From: Saprospira grandis | GTDB lineage: Bacteria; Bacteroidota; Bacteroidia; Chitinophagales; Saprospiraceae | Length of the DNA stretch: 64,000 bases | NCBI RefSeq assembly: GCF_027594745.1 | Contig: NZ_CP110854.1 | Span: 4,171,501 to 4,235,500, forward strand | Reading direction: 5' to 3' | Part shown: piece after piece, positions 43,052 through 50,846 of the stretch | Numbering within the stretch: the stretch's first letter is position 1 | Layout: every line of letters begins with the position of its first letter | Made by a program: the position numbers and the translations under genes | Notes under the pieces: model-generated | Seen by the model: the letters and a program-made list of their open reading frames with translations, nothing else | What the model was told of the DNA's origin: nothing | Database searches by the model: none

Positions 43052-44713
43052 TTATTCTGTTTTCAAACCCTTAACGGCAGCTTGGAGCATGGGATCTTCT
43101 TTGGCCATGGCCTTATAAAAATAGGCTTCGCCAAAGAGTTGTTCGGCCAAATAGCCTTTGATATAGCGCTTGAGGCTGCTTTGGCTTTTTTGCCAGGCGG
43201 CGGCATCAAATTGCAAATCTTTTTGCTCCGTTAGATACTGCTGAAAAGCCTGCATAAGCTCTTCGGAAGGCTGATAATTTTTGAGGAAACCCTCTGCTTT
43301 TTGGCCCTCAAAAGTTTGGAATCGCTGATCGAGATAGCGATAAACAAAGGCGGGCAAATTGAAGCGGGCATTGACATAAAAATCATTGCGGTTAAGGCTA
43401 TCGAGAGGCACAAAAATATCGGGGATGATTCCGCCACCGCCATAAACCAAGCGGCCGCCCGTTGTTTTATAGACCGTAGAGTCTAGCACTTTAATGCTAT
43501 CTTTTTCATAAAGTTCACCAGATTTTAGGCGGCTTTCAAAATCTTGATCGTAACCTGCTTCATCGCCTTTTTTGTAGGGGCGTTGAATCAGGCGACCCGA
43601 GGGCGTATAATAGCGAGCGACCGTAAGGCGAAGAGCAGATTCATCGCTCAGGCCGTATTGTTCTTGGACCAAACCCTTACCAAAAGAGCGGCGGCCCACA
43701 ATAATGCCGCGGTCGTTATCTTGGATAGCGCCCGCCATAATTTCTGAGGCGGAGGCAGAGCCTTCATCGATCAAAACTGCAACTCGGCCCACCTTAAAAA
43801 AGCTGCGGCCAGTAGATTTATATTCTTTGCGTTTGTAGCTACGGCCCTCGGTATAGACCAAAAGTCGTTTATCCTTAAACAATTGATTGAGGATTTCGGT
43901 AGCTTCCTTGAGGTAGCCGCCTGGGTTTTGGCGTAGATCAATAACTAGATCTTCCATCCCTTCTTCCTCTACCAAAGGCTCTAGGGCCTCCATAAACTCC
44001 TTATAGGTTTTGCTGCTAAAGCGGCTAATTTTGATGTAGCCCGTTTTATCGTCCCACATAAAACCGGCATCGACACTTTTCACGGGAATCTCGCCTCTTT
44101 TGATGGCGATATTTAGGGGGGCGGTTTCTCCTCTTCTCAAGACGCTAATATTTACGGTAGAGCCGGCGGGACCTTTAAGGCGCTTGACAATTTCCTCATT
44201 GTCCAATTTTTGGCCTGCAAAAAGGCTATCATTTACTCTCAGGAACTTATCGCCTACTTTTAGGCCGGCCTGATCGGCGGGGCCATCTTTTAGGACCGTT
44301 GTAATAGAAACCGTATCATCGAGCAAGAAAAACTCTACGCCAATGCCTTCAAAGTTGCCTTCTAGAGATTCGTTGACGGCCTGTAGTTTTTGGCTGGGAA
44401 TATAATTAGAGTGCGGATCGAGCTGGTCCAAAATCGCTTTAATGGCGGCATCTTCTAGCTCGCCCAATTCTACGCCCTCCAAATAGCGGGCATCGACAAA
44501 GCGGAGCACCTCTTCTACCTTCCCATTAAAGCGGCTAATATCGCCCGAATGAGGACTATCGGCATCAAACTGATAACTTGGGCGACTAGGTTGGCGCAAA
44601 AGCAGGCCCATAAATAGCCCCAAGGCTAGGCAAATACCAATGAGGGCGGGCAGCCAGATTTGAACCTTTTGTAGAAAAGAAAGAGGACCGTTGGAAGGAG
44701 CGTGCTGAGACAT
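43052..44713 (-). CDS. S41-family C-terminal processing peptidase
   Basis: 553 aa from the ATG at 44713. A single N-terminal anchor (VQIWLPALIGICLALGLFMGLLL, residues about 19-41), a PDZ domain (GIGVEFFLLDDTVSITTVLKDGPADQAGLKVGDKFLRVND), then the S41 core: TGYIKISRFSSKTYKEF, DLVIDLRQNPGGYLKEA, AVLIDEGSASASEIMAGAIQDND with the catalytic Ser near residue 320, and VGRRSFGKGLVQ with the catalytic Lys about 25 residues later. Periplasmic protease that trims C termini. The start used gives the anchored form; the frame extends to 44776. Confidence 0.93.
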   Translation of the reverse strand: MSQHAPSNGPLSFLQKVQIWLPALIGICLALGLFMGLLLRQPSRPSYQFDADSPHSGDISRFNGKVEEVLRFVDARYLEGVELGELEDAAIKAILDQLDPHSNYIPSQKLQAVNESLEGNFEGIGVEFFLLDDTVSITTVLKDGPADQAGLKVGDKFLRVNDSLFAGQKLDNEEIVKRLKGPAGSTVNISVLRRGETAPLNIAIKRGEIPVKSVDAGFMWDDKTGYIKISRFSSKTYKEFMEALEPLVEEEGMEDLVIDLRQNPGGYLKEATEILNQLFKDKRLLVYTEGRSYKRKEYKSTGRSFFKVGRVAVLIDEGSASASEIMAGAIQDNDRGIIVGRRSFGKGLVQEQYGLSDESALRLTVARYYTPSGRLIQRPYKKGDEAGYDQDFESRLKSGELYEKDSIKVLDSTVYKTTGGRLVYGGGGIIPDIFVPLDSLNRNDFYVNARFNLPAFVYRYLDQRFQTFEGQKAEGFLKNYQPSEELMQAFQQYLTEQKDLQFDAAAWQKSQSSLKRYIKGYLAEQLFGEAYFYKAMAKEDPMLQAAVKGLKTE

Positions 44714-44912
44714 AAACGATTTGAGATGAGGGTGGAAAACTAGTTGGGCCAAAGATGGGGGCGTTTTATAGAACAAGCAGAACTAAAAACAGTTCTTTGG
44801 CAACCAAAGCACAAAGAAAATGAAAAAAGCCCTATTTTTTTATGCTAAAATTTATAATTTCGGCGGCTTTTCCCCTTTTCCCATTCAAAAACAGCCTTAA
44901 CCCCTTGAGCCT

Positions 44913-45758
44913 ATGCAGATAATAGCCGATAGTGGATCAACAAAAACAGATTGGTATTTTTTGGCCCAAGATGGCCAGTATAAACAGATGCAGGCCATGG
45001 GCATGAACCCCGTCAGTTATAGCCAAGCCCAACTAGAACAAAGCCTAGCGCCCATTGTTTTGGCCCAAAAAGGCCAGCCCATCTCTGCCATTCATTTTTA
45101 TGGGGCGGGTTGCGGAGCCCATGAAGCCGCTAATAAAATGCAAAAAATTTTGGGGCAGGCTTTTCCACAAGCCAAAGAAATAGAAGTAAAATCAGACCTT
45201 TGGGCTACAGTTAGAGCATTTAATAGGCCGCCAAAGGTTGGTTTTTATTGTATTTTAGGCACAGGCAGCAATGCCTGCTTTTTTGATGGCGAAACCATCC
45301 AACAACTGCGGCCCTCTTTGGGCTATTTGTTGGGAGATGAAGGCAGCGCTAATGCCCTAGGGAAACAGCTCATTAAAGACTACTTTTATAAAAAGATGCC
45401 CGCTGATTTGGCCCAAGCCTTTGCGCAGGACTTCCCCATCCTTCAGGCGCCCAACTTTATTGCCCAACTCTATGCACAAGAGCGACCCAATGCCTTTTTG
45501 GGGCAGTTTTCTCGATTCTTATCCTCATACAGAAGGAATATTTATGTAGAAAAGACCTTAAATTCTCATTTTTCGGACTTTATCTGCCAGCAGCTACTTA
45601 TATTTGAGGCCGCAAAAAACGCCCCCCTCTATTTTACAGGCAGTATTGCTGCGGTTTTTGCAAAGGAACTGCAAGCAGCCCTTGCTGCTGCCCAATTATC
45701 CAAAGCCAGCATATTAGCCAATCCACTACCTCAACTTCTCCATTATCATTTGACCTAA
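44913..45758 (+). CDS. BadF/BadG-type ATPase, N-acetylglucosamine kinase-like
   Basis: 281 aa of the actin-like/hexokinase ATPase superfamily. MQIIADSGSTKTDWYFLAQDG holds the phosphate 1 loop (D-S-G-S-T-K-T), GFYCILGTGSNACFFDG phosphate 2, and LGYLLGDEGSANALGKQLIKDY the BadF-family signature. It phosphorylates an amino sugar such as GlcNAc, or works in cell-wall recycling. Followed 10 bp later by an Lrp/AsnC regulator gene, with which it is probably cotranscribed. Confidence 0.9.
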   Translation: MQIIADSGSTKTDWYFLAQDGQYKQMQAMGMNPVSYSQAQLEQSLAPIVLAQKGQPISAIHFYGAGCGAHEAANKMQKILGQAFPQAKEIEVKSDLWATVRAFNRPPKVGFYCILGTGSNACFFDGETIQQLRPSLGYLLGDEGSANALGKQLIKDYFYKKMPADLAQAFAQDFPILQAPNFIAQLYAQERPNAFLGQFSRFLSSYRRNIYVEKTLNSHFSDFICQQLLIFEAAKNAPLYFTGSIAAVFAKELQAALAAAQLSKASILANPLPQLLHYHLT

Positions 45759-45768
45759 AGTACTACAG

Positions 45769-46251
45769 ATGCAGGGAAAGAAAGAAAACATTGATGAAAC
45801 GGACCGAAAGATCCTCAACATTTTACTCAAAGACGCCAATACTTCTTATGTAGATATTGCCAAACGGATACATGTATCTCCGGGCACCGTTCATGTTCGC
45901 ATGAAGCGCCTGGTCCGTATTGGATTGGTCAAAAAGGCTTTTTTGAATGTAGACTACAATAAATTGGGCTACGATATTTGTGCTTTCTTAGGCATTCATC
46001 TAGAAAACAGCTCTTTTTATAGCCAAGTGGTTGATGCCCTCTACCATATCCCCGAGGTCGTCAATGCACATTATACCACAGGCAATTACAGCATTTTTGT
46101 TCGCATTATCTGTAGAGATACCGAGCATTTGCGAGAGGTCTTACACGAAAAGATTCAGGAAATAGATGGGGTGCAACGCACCGAAACCTTTATTTCCTTA
46201 GAAGAGAGCATCCACCGCACCATTTCCCTAGAAAGCAGGGAGGAGGTTTAG
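45769..46251 (+). CDS. Lrp/AsnC-family transcription regulator
   Basis: 160 aa. N-terminal HTH at about residues 8-55 (IDETDRKILNILLKDANTSYVDIAKRIHVSPGTVHVRMKRLVRIGLVK) and a C-terminal RAM ligand-binding domain (YDICAFLGIHLENSS...VVNAHYTTGNYSIFVRIICRDTEHLREVLHEKI). It ends with ETFISLEESIHRTISL. It overlaps the thioesterase gene on the other strand by 4 bp. Target genes and effector unknown. Confidence 0.93.
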   Translation: MQGKKENIDETDRKILNILLKDANTSYVDIAKRIHVSPGTVHVRMKRLVRIGLVKKAFLNVDYNKLGYDICAFLGIHLENSSFYSQVVDALYHIPEVVNAHYTTGNYSIFVRIICRDTEHLREVLHEKIQEIDGVQRTETFISLEESIHRTISLESREEV

Positions 46252-46739
46252 GCTCCGGTTTGTTCTTTTACATAGGGCGACATTTCTTCCTGAATGCGCT
46301 GTCTATGTTCCATAAGGCGCTTGGCATAGTCCTCAAGCGCCTTATCTTTTTCTGTTTTGGGGGTCCATTTGGGCACCGCTACGGTTTTGCCATTTTCGTC
46401 TACGGCCACAAAAATAATAATGCAATGCGTGGTCTTTTTCCAGTCGCCTTCTCGCAGGTCTCTAGAATAGACATCTACGGCAATATGCATAGAGCTACTG
46501 CCCGTATAAATTACCTTGGCCTCTAGACGGACCCTTTGCCCAATCTGAATGGGCCGATAAAACTGAATTCCCCCCACATAAACGGTTACACAATAATGCC
46601 CGCTCCAACTAGCGGCACAGGCATAACTCACTTGGTCAATCCATTTCATGACGGCACCACCATGCACCTTGCCTCCAAAATTTACATCGGTAGGTTCGGC
46701 CAAAAAAGTAAAGGTGGTTTTTCTTTCGTTTGTTGGCAT
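46248..46739 (-). CDS. Acyl-CoA thioesterase, YciA/ACOT-type hot-dog
   Basis: 163 aa. Hot-dog fold with TDVNFGGKVHGGAVMKWIDQVSYACAASW, including the N-x-x-G-x-V-H-G-G active-site region near residues 20-30, then VGGIQFYRPIQIGQRVRLEAKVIYTGSSSMHIAVDVYSRD, as in YciA and ACOT enzymes. Cleaves acyl-CoA. The last 40 residues are a charged helical tail. Four bp tail-to-tail overlap with the Lrp gene. R1 copy q lies directly upstream. Confidence 0.92.
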   Translation of the reverse strand: MPTNERKTTFTFLAEPTDVNFGGKVHGGAVMKWIDQVSYACAASWSGHYCVTVYVGGIQFYRPIQIGQRVRLEAKVIYTGSSSMHIAVDVYSRDLREGDWKKTTHCIIIFVAVDENGKTVAVPKWTPKTEKDKALEDYAKRLMEHRQRIQEEMSPYVKEQTGA

Positions 46740-46763
46740 ATTTTTCTGTTCTAAAGATAATTT

Positions 46764-46922
46764 GGGGCTGCCCCTCGCCTATCGGCTCGGGTCGGGCTGT
46801 GTCGCAGCTCGCAGGTCTGCTCGGCCCTGCGGGCTTTTTCGCTACGCTTCAAAAGCCCTGGGTCTGGCCCTTTGGGCCACTGCTATCCATCCCTCAGCCG
46901 AATAGCGCCTGGCTGTTGGGCC
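46764..46922 (-). repeat. R1 element copy q
   Basis: Reverse orientation; core 46764-46899 plus an outer hairpin to 46922. P1 GGCTG with CAGCC (third pair type), P2 GCAG with CTGC, hairpin I GGCCC-AAA-GGGCC, hairpin II GGGCTTTT with AAAAAGCCC. It fills the gap between two minus-strand genes, 24 bp from a start and 10 bp from a stop. Confidence 0.87.
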
Positions 46923-46932
46923 AAAAAATTAG

Positions 46933-47430
46933 TTAATCGAGCTCGCTCCATTCGGTCCCCGGAATCTCTCCGGCAAAAACAAGGCGGTTTTCATGCAACC
47001 AAGCCCGAATTTTAAAGCCTTGGCGAGAATCAAAAAGCCATTCGCTGCCGTTATTACTATTGGGCTGGCCCAAAAGGCGCTCGGCTTCTTCTTTCATATA
47101 GTTTTTGTCTTGGTACTCGACCAAAATTTCATAGAGCGGCTGCGGCGAATCGCTATCCATATAATAAAAGACTCTTTTGATGCTATCTCGGCCAATTTCT
47201 TCATAAAACTCTTTGCGGAAAGAAAGGGCATCTTGCACATAATTGATGGGCGCCATTTTGGGCCGTTTAGTCTGCAACTCTTTCAAGCTCATATTGAGCA
47301 CAATATTGCCCAGCTCGGCAGGCAGATAAAAATTGGGCCTTTTTTGCTCTACTGTGACCGGCTGGGGCTTTTTGCAAGCCGTAAGGCTAAAGAGCAGAAA
47401 GAGAAAGAAAAAAAGGCTGATATTTCGCAT
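46933..47430 (-). CDS. Lipoprotein of unknown function
   Basis: 165 aa with lipobox FSLTAC (Cys19) after MRNISLFFFLFLL. Mature part: NFYLPAELGNIVLNMSLKELQTKRPKMAPINYVQDALSFRKEFYEEIG, then YEILVEYQDKNYMKEEAERLLGQPN and a C-terminal KIRAWLHENRLVFAGEIPGTEWSELD. It may be a small beta-lactamase-inhibitor-like or SmpA-like envelope fold, but I do not recognise a family. Single gene. Confidence 0.7.
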   Translation of the reverse strand: MRNISLFFFLFLLFSLTACKKPQPVTVEQKRPNFYLPAELGNIVLNMSLKELQTKRPKMAPINYVQDALSFRKEFYEEIGRDSIKRVFYYMDSDSPQPLYEILVEYQDKNYMKEEAERLLGQPNSNNGSEWLFDSRQGFKIRAWLHENRLVFAGEIPGTEWSELD

Positions 47431-47507
47431 AACTGGCAGGTTTTATATAACAAATGTCACTAATAAGAAAATTGAAAAAAACTATCTTTATTGAGAGCAA
47501 AAAAAGA

Positions 47508-47539
47508 TTGTGAAATGCTTATTCCACCCACTATATTTG
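47508..47539 (+). promoter_or_regulatory. Promoter upstream of R1 copy r and the MbnP-like gene
   Basis: TTG at 47508-47510, 21-nt spacer, TATATTTG at 47532-47539, matching the TTG/TAnnTTTG consensus. The predicted start site near 47546 would put all of R1 copy r in a leader of about 330 nt. Confidence 0.65.
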
Positions 47540-47658
47540 CCCTTGTCAGGGGCCGAAAGATAGGGATTTTTGTCGATTGTTTTCACAAGATAAAATAAAA
47601 GCTCAGACAAGAAGCGCTAGCCCAAAGCCCAGCTGCAAATGCCCCGAAGGGGCAAAAC

Positions 47659-47802
47659 GGCCCAGCGCTGCGCAGCCGTGGCCCAAAGGGCCAGACCCAG
47701 TTTTTTTGAGCAAAGCGAAAAAAACGCAGGGCCGAGCAGACCTGCGAGCGGCGAAGCATAGCGGCGGCCGACCTAGGCGAAGCCTAGCCGGCCGCGGGCC
47801 CC
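47659..47802 (+). repeat. R1 element copy r
   Basis: P1 GGCCC with GGGCC, P2 GCCG with CGGC, hairpin I GGCCC-AAA-GGGCC, hairpin II GTTTTTTT with AAAAAAAC, hairpin III with CTAGGC-GAA-GCCTAG inside. It lies between a good promoter and the MbnP-like gene, on the same strand. Confidence 0.9.
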
Positions 47803-47876
47803 AAAAAAAGAAAATTATGGTTCTTCTATAAATATAAAAGCGCCTACATTTAATCACTTATTTAATTTACCAACTT

Positions 47877-48632
47877 ATGTTTAATCTACTGTCTAAATTT
47901 AGCCTAGCAATTGCTGCTTTTGCCTTGGTTTTTTCTATGGGCTCTTGTAAAAAAGATGAAGAGGATACAGCCACAGATACAGACCTCAGCATGCATTTGC
48001 ACTACAAAGTAGGTACAGAAGACTTTGCCTACGACCAAGTATATACCATTGATGGTGTAGCCGTGAAGTTCACTTTGGCCCAGTTCTATGTTTCTGGAAT
48101 CAATATTATGAATGATGCTGGCGAGATGCACAGCTTTGATGATCTTTTCCTTTTGGCCAAACCCAGCCAGATGGACTATGCCCTAGGAACTGTACCCGCT
48201 AGCTTTGGCGACCACCTACATATGGTTAAATTTAACCTAGGGGTGGACTCAGTAACCAACGGCCAAACTGAAGCTGATTTTACTAGCCGTGATGCCAATG
48301 ATCCTTTGGCTGCTCAGAGTCCTCGTATGCACTGGAGCTGGAACTCTGGTTACATCTTCATGAAGTTTGAGGGAGAAATCGACACGGACGGTGACGGTAC
48401 TACCGATAGCACTGCATACTGGCATGTTGGAAAAAACAACTTCTTGCGCGCTGTAGAATTGACTGCCCATGAAGACATGGAAGAAAACCACACCATTAAT
48501 GTAGCGGTTGACCTTTCTACTATTTTCACCAACACTAACTTGGCTACCGACTACCAAACCATGACTATGGACAATATGCCTTTGGCTACTAAAGTGGCTG
48601 ACAACATGGCTACTGCCTTTGGTGTAGAATAA
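47877..48632 (+). CDS. MbnP-like copper-binding lipoprotein
   Basis: 251 aa with a lipoprotein signal (lipobox FSMGSC, Cys24). The mature part fits the MbnP family: LHYKVGTEDFAYDQVYTIDGVAVKFTLAQFYVSGINI, HLHMVKFNLGVDSVTNGQTEADF, and RMHWSWNSGYIFMKFEGEIDTDGDG near residues 150-175, with the conserved W-x-W-N-S-G-Y. Known MbnP proteins bind one copper ion after a partner MauG-like diheme enzyme (MbnH) oxidises a Trp to kynurenine. Such a diheme enzyme is encoded 385 bp further on. Periplasmic or outer-membrane location is expected. Confidence 0.85.
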   Translation: MFNLLSKFSLAIAAFALVFSMGSCKKDEEDTATDTDLSMHLHYKVGTEDFAYDQVYTIDGVAVKFTLAQFYVSGINIMNDAGEMHSFDDLFLLAKPSQMDYALGTVPASFGDHLHMVKFNLGVDSVTNGQTEADFTSRDANDPLAAQSPRMHWSWNSGYIFMKFEGEIDTDGDGTTDSTAYWHVGKNNFLRAVELTAHEDMEENHTINVAVDLSTIFTNTNLATDYQTMTMDNMPLATKVADNMATAFGVE

Positions 48633-48680
48633 TTGGATGCTATTCGTTTGATGATAGACTGAGGTTGTACTTTAGTCATC

Positions 48681-48716
48681 TGGCCAGAGCGGGCGTTGGC
48701 CTGTTCTGGCTTTTTT
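48681..48716 (+). terminator. Terminator-like hairpin
   Basis: Imperfect stem GCCAGAGCGGGC with GGCCTGTTCTGGC followed by six T, between the MbnP-like gene and the small membrane protein gene; it may only partly separate them. Confidence 0.6.
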
Positions 48717-48728
48717 AATTTTAGAACT

Positions 48729-49013
48729 ATGACCTATTTATTGTTAGCGCTTTTTGCTGTTGCCCTTTATGCGGGAACGGCTATTGGAACAAAGATTTTA
48801 TTTTTGCTTTTAGAGAAAGAAGCCCCCTTGCCGGCCACTTCTTTTTGGCTGATTCATTTCTTGATGCTCGCCTTTTCTTCTTGGGCCATTTATGCCGTCA
48901 ATAGTGGGCAATCTTATGAATTGGCCCTAGGATTTTTGGGCCTCTCTATGGCGGTTTTTATGGGCCAACTGCTCAAAATTCGCCAAATTTTACTTCAACT
49001 GGCTAAAAAATAA
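48729..49013 (+). CDS. Small integral membrane protein
   Basis: 94 aa from the ATG at 48729 (MTYLLLALFAVALYAGTAIGTKILFLLL); a longer frame starting at 48696 overlaps the terminator. Three hydrophobic segments are visible: residues 3-24, 40-60 (FWLIHFLMLAFSSWAIYAV) and 65-85. No family recognised. It starts after the MbnP-like gene and ends 4 bp before the diheme peroxidase gene, so it is probably cotranscribed with the latter and could take part in electron transfer or haem handling; this is a guess from position. Confidence 0.65.
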   Translation: MTYLLLALFAVALYAGTAIGTKILFLLLEKEAPLPATSFWLIHFLMLAFSSWAIYAVNSGQSYELALGFLGLSMAVFMGQLLKIRQILLQLAKK

Positions 49014-49017
49014 GCCT

Positions 49018-50010
49018 ATGCGATACCTCCCCCTCTTATTCCTGAGTCTACTGCTGCTGAGCAGCTGCCAAAAAGAAGAAAAAAGCTATGCCCTAGATCT
49101 GCCGCCCGGTTTTCCAGAAGTAGATCTGCCTGAGGACAATCTGCCCACGCCCTTAAGGGTAGAATTGGGCAAGCGGCTATTTTTTGACCCCATTTTGTCT
49201 AGAGATTCTAGCATTTCTTGTGGCTCTTGCCACTTTAGAAGATTGGGTTTTGCCGACGATCGAGTAATTTCGCCAGGTATAGAGGGGCGCTTGGGCTTTC
49301 GCAATGCGCCCATTTTGACCAACCTCATTTATCGAGAAAACTTTTTCTTTGATGGGGGTGTCCCCAACCTAGAGCTACAAGTAGTGGCCCCAGTAGAAGA
49401 TGAAAACGAGATGGATTTTCATTTGGGAGGCGTAGTGGAGCGGCTCGCTCGACATCCTGAATATGCCGCCCTTTTAGAAAAGGCTTATCCGGGAAAACCC
49501 CTTACTTTTGCCTTTACCCGTGCTATTGCGAGCTACGAAAGGACACTACTCACTGGCCAATCTGCCTTTGATCACTACTATTATCAGGGTGATAGCAATG
49601 CCTTGGATAGCCAAGAAAAAAGAGGTTGGCAGCTTTTTCAGGACAAAGGCTGTAGAGATTGCCATAGCGGCCCCAACTTCTCCAATGAAGAATTTGTTAA
49701 TATTGGCCTTTATGCCGATTATGACTATAATGGTGACCCCGGCCGCCGAAGAGTGACCGCCTTAGATAGCGATATTGGCAAATTTAAGGTCCCTAGCCTT
49801 CGCAATATTGCCCTTACGGCCCCCTATATGCACGATGGCAGTATGCAAAGCCTTGAGGAAGTGGTGGATTTCTTTGCCTCTGGCGGAAAAGCCCACTTTA
49901 ATAAAAGTCCCCAAATGCAAGCCTTTACGCTATCGGCCCAAGAAAAAGCCGATTTAATCGCCTTTTTGGAAAGCCTAACCGATTGGGAGTTTGTGCAGGG
50001 AACAGACTAA
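49018..50010 (+). CDS. Diheme cytochrome c peroxidase / MbnH-MauG family protein
   Basis: 330 aa, lipoprotein signal (LLLLSSC, Cys17). Two haem c sites: CGSCH at about residues 68-72 and CRDCH at 212-216. Other family motifs: LGKRLFFDPILSRDSSISCGSCH, GFRNAPILTNLIYRENFFFDGG, ERTLLTGQSAFD, FKVPSLRNIALTAPYMHDGS with the second-haem Met/His region, and LIAFLESLTD. The next-but-one upstream gene is an MbnP homologue, so an MbnH-like role (Trp oxidation on MbnP) is more likely than a true peroxide-scavenging peroxidase. Followed by a shared terminator. Confidence 0.9.
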   Translation: MRYLPLLFLSLLLLSSCQKEEKSYALDLPPGFPEVDLPEDNLPTPLRVELGKRLFFDPILSRDSSISCGSCHFRRLGFADDRVISPGIEGRLGFRNAPILTNLIYRENFFFDGGVPNLELQVVAPVEDENEMDFHLGGVVERLARHPEYAALLEKAYPGKPLTFAFTRAIASYERTLLTGQSAFDHYYYQGDSNALDSQEKRGWQLFQDKGCRDCHSGPNFSNEEFVNIGLYADYDYNGDPGRRRVTALDSDIGKFKVPSLRNIALTAPYMHDGSMQSLEEVVDFFASGGKAHFNKSPQMQAFTLSAQEKADLIAFLESLTDWEFVQGTD

Positions 50011-50015
50011 AAGAA

Positions 50016-50048
50016 AAAGGGCCGAAAACTTATGGTTTTCGGCCCTTT
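50016..50048. terminator. Bidirectional terminator
   Basis: Stem AAAGGGCCGAAAAC/GTTTTCGGCCCTTT; T-rich ends on both strands. It separates the convergent diheme enzyme gene and the gene ending at 50055. Confidence 0.85.
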
Positions 50049-50054
50049 GCTTAT

Positions 50055-50846
50055 TTAAATCTTCAGATCTTGCTCTCTGAGCACATAGCTAATTTTGCCT
50101 TTTTGCTCATCGATATCCAAGAAAAAGACGCCCTTATCATAAAGTTCATCTAGGCGGTCTTGGGCTTCGTCTAAACTGCTTTTGGTGGTTAAGCAAAGCT
50201 GGCTAGCGGTTAATTTTCCGCCATGCTCTACCGCCAGCTTAAGCAAGCTGGCATCATCTAGTTCTATGCGCTCTGCTTCTACCTCTTTGGCCAGTTTAAA
50301 ATTGCCTTTTAGCTCTTGCTCCTTAAAGGTATAATAGCGCTGAAAATGGCCATCGTAGTAGCTTTTTAGAAAATCTGCTTTTAGCCATTCTTTGAGCAAC
50401 TTACGGGCTTCATTGAGCTCGAGATCAAAAACCCAAACCAATTCGGCCACATTGATTTCTCGGCCAGAGTGCAAGGGCCGAAAAGCCTCCAACAACTCCT
50501 TAGGCGATTTATTGGCCGTAGATAAGGGCCGATCCAACTGCGGCAAATTGGCCTTGAGTTGATACAAGACCTTATTTGAGCCATCATAAAGGCTCCGAAA
50601 AGCGGATAAGTTCATCCAGGCTTGCATGCGCAAACTCAGCTCCGCAGAGGTCAGAGAGGACATCGTTTGAAGCTGAGGAATGCTTAATACATAATTGTTC
50701 ATGGCAAAAGCCGCTAGCAACTCTCTATCCGACAATTTACTGAGCGATCGCTTTCTTGTGCGATTATAATAGCGCAGTAAAATATGAATGGAGAAAAAAG
50801 TAGTGACTACCATGACGGTAATTAAAATGACGGCTAGTCTTCCCAT
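50055..50846 (-). CDS. Membrane-anchored protein with winged-helix-like repeats
   Basis: 263 aa. N-terminal membrane helix (LAVILITVMVVTTFFSIHILLRYY), then a cytoplasmic helical part that looks like two or three winged-helix units: ELLAAFAMNNYVLSIPQLQTMSSLTSAELSLRMQAWMNLSAF, REINVAELVWVFDLELNEARKLLKEWLKADFL, and DASLLKLAVEHGGKLTASQLCLTTKSSLDEAQDRLDELYDKGVFF. The last resembles HTH folds that follow genes in other Bacteroidetes. The start codon overlaps the uvrD-like stop by 1 bp (TAATG), so translation is coupled. Function unknown. Confidence 0.7.
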   Translation of the reverse strand: MGRLAVILITVMVVTTFFSIHILLRYYNRTRKRSLSKLSDRELLAAFAMNNYVLSIPQLQTMSSLTSAELSLRMQAWMNLSAFRSLYDGSNKVLYQLKANLPQLDRPLSTANKSPKELLEAFRPLHSGREINVAELVWVFDLELNEARKLLKEWLKADFLKSYYDGHFQRYYTFKEQELKGNFKLAKEVEAERIELDDASLLKLAVEHGGKLTASQLCLTTKSSLDEAQDRLDELYDKGVFFLDIDEQKGKISYVLREQDLKI

